DNA from: Bacillota bacterium
Lineage (GTDB): Bacteria; Bacillota; Clostridia; Christensenellales; Aristaeellaceae
NCBI GenBank assembly: GCA_023436585.1
Contig: JAEZIN010000013.1
Span: forward strand, 93,575 to 157,574
Length of the DNA stretch: 64,000 bases
Direction: 5' to 3'
Within the stretch, counting starts at the first letter, position 1, and each line of letters opens with the position of its first letter. The notes below the pieces were generated by a model, which saw only the letters and a program-made list of their open reading frames with translations, did no database searches and was not told the DNA's origin. A program made the position numbers and the translations under genes. Positions 58,623-64,000 of the stretch are shown piece by piece.

Positions 58623-59425
58623 AAGAAAAGCTGAAGACTTATCTCACCGCCTTTAAACTGCGGGCGCTGTTGGAAACGCAGTACCGGGGCGCCGCCCTGG
58701 GCGGGCTGCTGACCCAGATCGCCTTCGGCCTGGCGCTGATCTTTTTGTACGACGCGCTGTACCGCTCCGGCGGCGATACGTCCGAGCCGTTCTCGCAGGT
58801 TGTCACCTATGTCTGGCTGCAGCAGGCGTTTTTCCGGGCGCTGCTGGGAAGTGAAGCAGCCCTGAGCGAAGCCATTATGACAGGCGGCATCGCCTATGAG
58901 CTTTGCCGGCCGGTGGACACGTACTTCTACTGGTACCTGCGCACCCTGGCCCAGAAGATCGTGGGCAGCGGCATGCGGGCTTTTCCCATGTTCGTTTTCG
59001 CATCTTTGCTGCCGCAACCCCTGGGCATTTCCCCGCCGCAGAGTGTCGGCGCCCTGCTGCTATTCTTGATTTCCCTGGCGGTGGGGTTCATGTGCATCAG
59101 CGCCATCGCCAGCATCCAAAACGCGATTACCATGCGTACGCTGGATTCCAGGGGCATAGGCAACGTGGTGCAGATGATCTTTTTCTTTCTCTCCGGCAAC
59201 ATCCTTCCCTTGACGCTGTTTCCTCAAAGCTGGCAGGCAGCCGTCCGCTACCAGCCCTTCGCCCAGGCGCTGGATATGCCCATCCGCCTGTACATGGGCA
59301 GCTACGCCGGAGGGGATATCCTCCTGTCCCTTTTCGTGCAGCTTCTTTGGCTTTTCCTGCTGACCGCCTTTGGAAGGAAGCTGTGGCGCGGAAACCTTCG
59401 CCGTGTCACCATACAGGGAGGGTAA
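58619..59425 (+). CDS. ABC-2 family permease, first subunit
   Basis: A 268-residue membrane protein with six predicted helices, of the ABC-2/COG4587 type. Typical segments are GALLTQIAFGLALIFLYDAL-like (here GGLLTQIAFGLALIFLYDAL) and the central QVVTYVWLQQAF. Translation is coupled to the ATPase gene through a four-base overlap, and the second permease gene starts three bases after its stop. Confidence 0.85.
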   Translation: MKEKLKTYLTAFKLRALLETQYRGAALGGLLTQIAFGLALIFLYDALYRSGGDTSEPFSQVVTYVWLQQAFFRALLGSEAALSEAIMTGGIAYELCRPVDTYFYWYLRTLAQKIVGSGMRAFPMFVFASLLPQPLGISPPQSVGALLLFLISLAVGFMCISAIASIQNAITMRTLDSRGIGNVVQMIFFFLSGNILPLTLFPQSWQAAVRYQPFAQALDMPIRLYMGSYAGGDILLSLFVQLLWLFLLTAFGRKLWRGNLRRVTIQGG

Positions 59426-59427
59426 CG

Positions 59428-60225
59428 ATGGATACGGTAAAGTATTACCTGCACGCTTCCCGGATGCTTTTAAAAAGCCACCTGCAATACCCAGGCTCCT
59501 TCTTCTGGCACACCGTCGCCATGGCGGTAATGACAGGCGGCGAGCTGTGCGCCGTGCTATTGCTGTTTGACCGCTTCACCTCCCTTGGGAAATGGAGCGG
59601 CGGCGAAATCCTGCTTTTCTTTGGCATCATGCACTTTGCCTTTTCCCTGGTGGAATGGTTTGCGCGCGGCATTACAGCGTTTGACGGCATGGTTCGGTCG
59701 GGCGGCTTTGATACGGTGCTGCTGCGGCCCCGCGGCGCGCTGGCGCAAGTGCTCTGCAGCCAGATGGACCCCCGCCGGCTTGGCGCCACGCTGATCGGGC
59801 TGGCCGCCATGGGAATGGCCACCCGTATGACAAACCTTCAATGGACGCCCGGCAAGGTGCTGTGCCTTTTGGAAGCGCTCTTAGGCACCGGCGCGCTGTT
59901 TACGGGCCTGTTTTTAATCGAGGCGGTATTGTGCTTCTTCTCCGTCAAAAGCATCGAAATGGTGAACATATTAACCTACGGCGGGCGCACCTCCTGCCAG
60001 TATCCCATTGACATCTATCCCAGGCCCATGCGGTTTCTGTTCCTGTTCGTGGCTCCCTTCGCGCTGACCACCCACATGCCCGTCGCGTACCTGCTGGATA
60101 AGCCATTAATGGGGGAAGCCCCTTGGGCGGCCTTCGTATCGCCCCTGGCGGGGTTTGCGGTCCTTGCCGTCATGCTGCTGGTATGGCGTGTGGGTGTACG
60201 CAAATACAGGTCCACGGGAAGCTGA
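59428..60225 (+). CDS. ABC-2 family permease, second subunit (DUF990-like)
   Basis: A 265-residue membrane protein of the COG3694/DUF990 group with about six helices (MAVMTGGELCAVLLLFDRF, then ILLFFGIMHFAFSLVEWFAR and the conserved FDGMVRSGGFDTVLLRPRG amphipathic segment). GGGAGGG lies four bases before the ATG. Together with the previous two genes it forms one exporter. Confidence 0.87.
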   Translation: MDTVKYYLHASRMLLKSHLQYPGSFFWHTVAMAVMTGGELCAVLLLFDRFTSLGKWSGGEILLFFGIMHFAFSLVEWFARGITAFDGMVRSGGFDTVLLRPRGALAQVLCSQMDPRRLGATLIGLAAMGMATRMTNLQWTPGKVLCLLEALLGTGALFTGLFLIEAVLCFFSVKSIEMVNILTYGGRTSCQYPIDIYPRPMRFLFLFVAPFALTTHMPVAYLLDKPLMGEAPWAAFVSPLAGFAVLAVMLLVWRVGVRKYRSTGS

Positions 60226-60295
60226 TTGTTTCCATCCTCGCCCGATTGTGATATGCTGTATGGGAGCATAACCTACAAAACCTGCTGGAGGGCCT

Positions 60296-61027
60296 ATGCC
60301 TGCCGTCACTGTTTCCGCCATTGTGCTGCGAAGCGTCAACTATAGGGACAACGACCGGATGCTCACCCTGCTGACACCAAATCAGGGCCGCATGGAGGTT
60401 TTGTCCCGCGGGTGCCGCCGGCCCAAATCACCGCTGATGAGCGCCAGCGAGGTGTTCTGCACAGGCGAGTATGTACTGTTTGCCCAGCATGAAAGGAATA
60501 TTCTCACCACCTGCACGCTGCACGACAGCTTTTATCCCCTTCGGCTGGACTACGGTCTTTTGTCCTGCGCCGCGTACCTGCTGAATCTGTGCGAGGCTGC
60601 CGCTCAGCCCAATGAGGAGAGCGGCCCGCTCTTCTGGCTGCTATTAAAATCCCTTCACCGCCTGGCTTACGGGCAGGAGGACAGAAGGGGCCTTGTATCC
60701 GGCTTCCTTTTGCATTACGCCTCGGTGCTTGGCTACAAGCCGCGGCTGAAGCATTGCGTGCACTGCGAAAGAAGGCTGGAGGAAGAGGAGCCCGTTTTCT
60801 TTGACTGCGAGGCGGGCGGCCTGGCCTGCATGAAATGCCCCAGGACGGCAAACGGCCTGCCCCTATCCCAAAGGCAGGCCGTGTGGCTGAACAAGGTTTT
60901 GCAGGAAGGCCCGGAAGCAGCCGCGCAGTACGCCGGCGGCGACGCGCCGTTTGAAAGCTTGCAGTGCTATGTGGAATCAAGGATGGAGCGGCCCATCAAG
61001 GGCGGGCCGGTATGGGAAAACACTTAA
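60296..61027 (+). CDS. recO: DNA repair protein RecO
   Basis: A 243-residue RecFOR-pathway mediator that loads RecA on SSB-coated DNA. The N-terminal OB-fold shows VSAIVLRSVNYRDNDRMLTL and LSRGCRRPKSPL. The C-terminal domain has a zinc site made of CVHC (about residues 158-161) and a second cysteine pair in ACMKC. GGAGGG lies five bases before the ATG. It ends four bases into a convergent gene. The usual era or dnaG/glyQ neighbours are not present. Confidence 0.95.
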   Translation: MPAVTVSAIVLRSVNYRDNDRMLTLLTPNQGRMEVLSRGCRRPKSPLMSASEVFCTGEYVLFAQHERNILTTCTLHDSFYPLRLDYGLLSCAAYLLNLCEAAAQPNEESGPLFWLLLKSLHRLAYGQEDRRGLVSGFLLHYASVLGYKPRLKHCVHCERRLEEEEPVFFDCEAGGLACMKCPRTANGLPLSQRQAVWLNKVLQEGPEAAAQYAGGDAPFESLQCYVESRMERPIKGGPVWENT

Positions 61028-61500
61028 TTCTGCATATAATAAGGCGCCCTGTTCAGCGCATCCTTATACTCAATTCGCATGGTGTAGATATATTCGACGG
61101 CCACTTCCCCATTGGGAAGAGGCCGTTTTGCTTTTCGCAGCGTGAACCTGCTCCTGTCCCCCAGTACGGGCAGATCCTGGCTAAGCAGCAAGCATAGCGT
61201 GCGCTGCCGCTGGATGGACAAAGGGCGGTAGCCGCGGCTTGCCAAGGAAAATACCACCCGCCGCCCGGCGGGGACAAGCATAATGAATTCTATGCACTCG
61301 CGCCTTATTAAAACCTGCTCCACATACCGTTTGCGCAGGCGGCGCAGAATGTCGTTCAGCTCCTGGTACAGCTCGCCGTTGCGCATTTTCTCCATGCGGA
61401 TGGATTCAAGCTTCACATTCCGCTTGTCGCTTACGTACACAAAGGCAGCCGTGATCACGCCAAGGCCCATGAGTATCAATACGGCCATTTCGAAATTCAT
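61024..61500 (-). CDS. Hypothetical single-span membrane protein
   Basis: A 158-residue protein with one N-terminal membrane helix (AVLILMGLGVITAAFVYV), a basic, coiled-coil-prone cytoplasmic stretch (residues ~28-75) and a C-terminal beta-rich part. Ends in MQN. I do not recognise a family. Its stop overlaps that of recO by four bases on the opposite strand, and it lies between recO and the DtxR-type regulator. Confidence 0.65.
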   Translation of the reverse strand: MNFEMAVLILMGLGVITAAFVYVSDKRNVKLESIRMEKMRNGELYQELNDILRRLRKRYVEQVLIRRECIEFIMLVPAGRRVVFSLASRGYRPLSIQRQRTLCLLLSQDLPVLGDRSRFTLRKAKRPLPNGEVAVEYIYTMRIEYKDALNRAPYYMQN

Positions 61501-61558
61501 GGCTTTCCTCTCCTTTTGTGCCAGGGAACTGCCATTATAAGAGATGGTCGGGGTTACG

Positions 61559-61930
61559 CTATTCCTTTTGCTCCATGTGCGTTTTAATGCAGTCGAAGCT
61601 TTCCTTGCTCAGCACATGCTCCACGCGGCAGGCATCCTCGGCAGCCGTCTTTTCACTGACACCAAGGCTCATCAAGTATTCCGTCAGAAGTCTGTGCCGC
61701 TCATAAACCGATTCAGCCACCTGGCGGCCCATGTCCGTCAGGGAGATAAACCCGCTGCGGTCCATATTGATATATCCGTTTTCGCGCAGCCGGCGCATGG
61801 CGTTGCTGATGCTGGGCTTGCTGAAGCTCATGGCATTGACGATATCAATGGAACGTACCATTCCCTTTTGCTGGGAAAGTACGAGGATGGACTCCAAATA
61901 ATTTTCGCCGGATTCCTGCATTTTCATCAT
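61559..61930 (-). CDS. DtxR/MntR family metal-dependent regulator
   Basis: A 123-residue metalloregulator. The winged helix is VRSIDIVNAMSFSKPSISNAM with NGYINMDRSGFISLTDMGR, and the dimer/metal half is RHRLLTEYLMSLGVSEKTAAE with DACRVEHVLSKESF. The Glu-Asp-x-Cys-x-x-Glu-His pattern is that of the manganese/iron site. There is no SH3-like third domain, as in MntR. GAGGA lies upstream of ATGATG (61930 or 61927). No metal transporter gene is adjacent. A consensus promoter with a dyad lies upstream. Confidence 0.88.
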   Translation of the reverse strand: MMKMQESGENYLESILVLSQQKGMVRSIDIVNAMSFSKPSISNAMRRLRENGYINMDRSGFISLTDMGRQVAESVYERHRLLTEYLMSLGVSEKTAAEDACRVEHVLSKESFDCIKTHMEQKE

Positions 61931-61973
61931 AGATTCCTCATATTTCAGGCGGGTATAGCCTAAGCTTTTTCAC

Positions 61974-62002
61974 AGTATACCACAATAATTGGTACATCTC
62001 AA
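61974..62002 (-). promoter_or_regulatory. Promoter and dyad of the DtxR/MntR-type gene
   Basis: On the minus strand TTGAGA (plus 61997-62002), a 17-base spacer and TATACT (plus 61974-61979). Within the spacer and -10, TACCA and TGGTA are separated by seven bases, a possible autoregulatory operator. The remaining ~190 bases up to the rplA terminator show no gene. Confidence 0.6.
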
Positions 62003-62195
62003 GGCTTCGAATCGGAAAACCTTTCCAAAAGGCAATGTCTGGTCAGCAACTATATTATACCCTATCGTAAAAAACGAAGGGGATGTATGGAAGGCTCCGA
62101 AGCCTTGCCCCCGCCAGCGGCGGAAATGGGCAGGGTGAAGGCGGAAAACGATACGAGACACCGAATGCACGCAAGCAGTTCGTGCAATAGCAAAT

Positions 62196-62230
62196 AAAAG
62201 TGGTCAAGCGCAACGCACTTGACCACTTTT
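62196..62230 (-). terminator. Strong terminator directly after rplA
   Basis: AAAAGTGGTCAAG and its complement CTTGACCACTTTT (13 bp) enclose a 9-base loop; the minus-strand stem ends in TTTTATTTG, 16 bases beyond the rplA stop. It indicates that this operon ends here rather than continuing to rplJ. Confidence 0.85.
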
Positions 62231-62245
62231 GCTTGAAAGCGAAGC

Positions 62246-62935
62246 TTAGAACTTCGCCGCGTTAACCTTTACGGCGGGGCCCATGGTGCTGCTCAGATAG
62301 ACGGAGCGCAGGTAGGTACCCTTGGCGGCGGAGGGCTTTGCCTTGTTGATGGCATCCATCAGGGCGGTGAGGTTCTCCGTCAGCTTATCCATGCCGAAGG
62401 AGGACTTGCCGATGGGGCAGTGCACAATGGACGTTTTGTCAACCCTGTATTCCACCTTACCGGCTTTGATCTCGGAGATGGCCTTGGCCACGTCCATGGT
62501 CACGGTACCGGACTTGGGGTTGGGCATGAGGCCCTTGGGGCCCAGCACGCGGCCCAGACGGCCGACGACGCCCATCATGTCAGGGGTGGCGACGCAAACG
62601 TCAAACCCGAACCAGTTCTCGTTCTGAATCTTGGCCACCATATCCTCGGCACCCACGAAATCGGCGCCCGCGGCTTCCGCTTCCTTGGCCTTGTCGTTCT
62701 TGGCGAACACCAGAACGCGGATCACGCGGCCGGTGCCATGGGGCAAAACCACAGCGCCGCGGACCTGCTGGTCGGCGTGGCGGGGGTCAACGCCCAGGCG
62801 GACGGAAATCTCCACGGTCTCGTCGAACTTGGCCTTGCTGGTCTTCAACACCAGGTCCATGGCCTCGGCGGGATCATACGCCTTAAGGGGATCGATCAGC
62901 TTTTTGCTGTCTACATATTTTTTGCCGTGTTTCAT
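62246..62935 (-). CDS. rplA: 50S ribosomal protein L1
   Basis: A 229-residue ribosomal protein of the L1 stalk. It starts MKHGKKYVDSKKLIDPLKAY (GGAGG ten bases before the ATG at 62935; the in-frame ATG at 62953 lies upstream of that ribosome site) and has FDETVEISVRLGVDPRHADQ, the signature GRLGRVLGPKGLMPNPKSG and the C-terminal TYLRSVYLSSTMGP. It is downstream of rplK in the usual order, but a terminator, not rplJ, follows. Confidence 0.97.
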   Translation of the reverse strand: MKHGKKYVDSKKLIDPLKAYDPAEAMDLVLKTSKAKFDETVEISVRLGVDPRHADQQVRGAVVLPHGTGRVIRVLVFAKNDKAKEAEAAGADFVGAEDMVAKIQNENWFGFDVCVATPDMMGVVGRLGRVLGPKGLMPNPKSGTVTMDVAKAISEIKAGKVEYRVDKTSIVHCPIGKSSFGMDKLTENLTALMDAINKAKPSAAKGTYLRSVYLSSTMGPAVKVNAAKF

Positions 62936-62992
62936 GTCAAACTTTCCTCCCATGTGGTATTAGCGGCACTCTGTCCTCCCACATTGATCTGA

Positions 62993-63017
62993 CGAGAAAA
63001 TGTAAGCCATTTTCTCG
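62993..63017 (-). promoter_or_regulatory. Hairpin between rplK and rplA
   Basis: CGAGAAAATG and CATTTTCTCG form a 10-bp perfect stem with a 5-base loop in the 90-base gap. It lacks a T-run. It may be a processing or regulatory element; I cannot tell whether it relates to L1 autoregulation. Confidence 0.45.
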
Positions 63018-63025
63018 ACTGGCCT

Positions 63026-63451
63026 TTACTCTTCGACGGTGATGCCCATGCTGCGGGCGGTTCCAGCCACCATGCTCATGGCAGCCTCGATGCTGGCGGC
63101 ATTCAAGTCGGGCATCTTGGTGGTGGCGATTTCACGGACCTGCGCCTGTGTCAGCTTGGCCACCTTGTCCTTATTGGGCTTGGCGCTTCCGCTTTCGATG
63201 CCCAGCGTCTTTTTGATCAGGTTGGGCACGGGCGGGGTCTTGGTGATGAAGGTAAAGGTACGGTCGGAGTAGACGGTGATAACCACGGGGATCACCATGC
63301 CGGCCTGCTTGGCCGTGCGCTCGTTAAACTCCTTGCAAAAGCCGGGGATGTTCACACCGTGCTGACCCAGCGCGGGGCCGATAGGCGGCGCGGGCGTAGC
63401 CTTGGCCGCGTTCACCTGCAGCTTGACGATGGCTGTAACTTTCTTTGCCAT
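63026..63451 (-). CDS. rplK: 50S ribosomal protein L11
   Basis: A 141-residue protein binding 23S rRNA at the GTPase centre. It starts MAKKVTAIVKLQVNAAKATP and has the proline-rich PPIGPALGQHGVNIPGF, the KTPPVPNLIKK linker region and the C-terminal RSMGITVE. AGGAGG lies before the ATG. Standard length and order after nusG. Confidence 0.98.
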   Translation of the reverse strand: MAKKVTAIVKLQVNAAKATPAPPIGPALGQHGVNIPGFCKEFNERTAKQAGMVIPVVITVYSDRTFTFITKTPPVPNLIKKTLGIESGSAKPNKDKVAKLTQAQVREIATTKMPDLNAASIEAAMSMVAGTARSMGITVEE

Positions 63452-63572
63452 ATAGATGGCACCTCCTACAAAATGTGGTCATGCGGAACGGTTTGCGTTC
63501 CTCCCACCCGCCGTTTTGGCGGCAGCATGCGGCCGAAGCCGCAGCCTTCACGCCGGCTGACCGGCGGTAAAG

Positions 63573-64000
63573 CTAAACCTTCTCCACCTGGTCCAGGGCG
63601 ACTTCCACAGGCATCTCGCGGCCAAGGAACATTTTGACCTTGACATTCAGCTTCTGCCTGATGGTATCCACATCCAAAACCGTACCGGTGAAGTTTTCAA
63701 GCGGACCGGAAAGAATGCGAACTTCTTCGCCAATGGCAATGCCAAACTCCACCGACTGTTTTTCGCAGTTGAGCATCTTCTCAACTTCTTCCTCAGTGAG
63801 GGGAATAGGCTTGCTGTCCGGGCCCACAAAGCCGGTTACGCCACGGGTGTTGCGCACCAGATACCAGCTTTCGCTGGTTTCGATCATCTTCACCAGCACA
63901 TAGCCGGGATAGATTTTCCGCTGGGATTTCACCCGCTTGCCATTTTTGATCTCAACGACATCTTCCACAGGAACCCTGGCTTCCATGATCAGGTCCTGCA
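63573..64000 (-). CDS. nusG: Transcription antitermination factor NusG (partial)
   Basis: The C-terminal ~142 residues of NusG; the N-terminal part lies beyond the right edge, reading in as QDLIMEARVPVEDVVEIKNG. NGN-domain elements are KIYPGYVLVKM and RNTRGVTGFVG; the C-terminal KOW domain has VRILSGPLENFTGTVLDVD. NusG couples RNA polymerase to Rho or to the ribosome. The interior ATG at 63986 is not the start, since homology continues upstream of it. rplK follows after ~120 bases. Confidence 0.96.
   Translation of the reverse strand, partial: QDLIMEARVPVEDVVEIKNGKRVKSQRKIYPGYVLVKMIETSESWYLVRNTRGVTGFVGPDSKPIPLTEEEVEKMLNCEKQSVEFGIAIGEEVRILSGPLENFTGTVLDVDTIRQKLNVKVKMFLGREMPVEVALDQVEKV

Overview
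This is a 64 kb chromosomal segment of moderately GC-rich DNA from a spore-forming member of the Firmicutes, most likely class Clostridia. A GerA/B/C germinant-receptor operon, AGGAGG ribosome binding sites, Clostridia-type sigma/anti-sigma pairs, YesM/YesN-like two-component proteins and a Gram-positive nusG-rplK-rplA block support this. Placement below class (for example Christensenellales) is only a guess. I see no rRNA, insertion sequence, prophage or CRISPR array. One tRNA (Val, anticodon GAC) is present.

Layout. 0-4 kb: end of larE and larC (nickel-pincer cofactor synthesis), a PepSY-like remnant, then a leftward M55 aminopeptidase/WYL regulator pair and a DUF1398 protein. 4-14.5 kb: a cell-surface region. 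A 1481-residue protein with twelve ~95-residue cadherin-like repeats is divergent from an 1118-residue MBG-repeat protein; a small internally duplicated protein and a secreted Ig/CHAP hydrolase follow. 14.7-30 kb: tRNA-Val, then sugar uptake and metabolism read leftward: a galactofuranose-type ABC operon (ytfQ-ytfR-ytfT-yjfF), a solute-binding protein with a YesN-like response regulator, and an operon of GH94 phosphorylase, phosphohexomutase and YesM-like kinase. 30-44 kb: an EAL/HDOD protein, deoC, a candidate structured RNA, two ECF sigma/anti-sigma modules, an AraC/immunity-like pair divergent from two BtrH_N-like paralogues, an SH3-repeat protein and a TetR-controlled condensation-domain protein. 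44-53 kb: aminotransferase plus Re-citrate-synthase-like operon, a GNAT, the germination operon with a frameshifted B subunit, an SGNH hydrolase and a DMT transporter. 53-64 kb: a large GGDEF/HD-GYP protein, a three-gene ABC-2 exporter, recO, a DtxR/MntR-type regulator and the ribosomal/nusG genes running off the right edge.

How the parts may work together (inference). The GH94 enzyme would release a hexose 1-phosphate that the adjacent mutase converts to the 6-phosphate, with the co-transcribed kinase and the nearby regulator/solute-binding protein sensing a saccharide. The aminotransferase could supply oxaloacetate to the citrate-synthase-like enzyme. The two sigma modules and the SH3 protein belong to envelope-stress or surface regulation, and a 13-bp motif is shared by two of their upstream regions.

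The most unusual signals are non-coding: a two-hairpin element in four copies that always abuts a stop codon (one copy now encodes the tail of a transporter), a MITE-like inverted repeat, a modular repeat at 23.5 kb, and a promoter-plus-terminator unit at 32.1 kb with no reading frame that I recognise.
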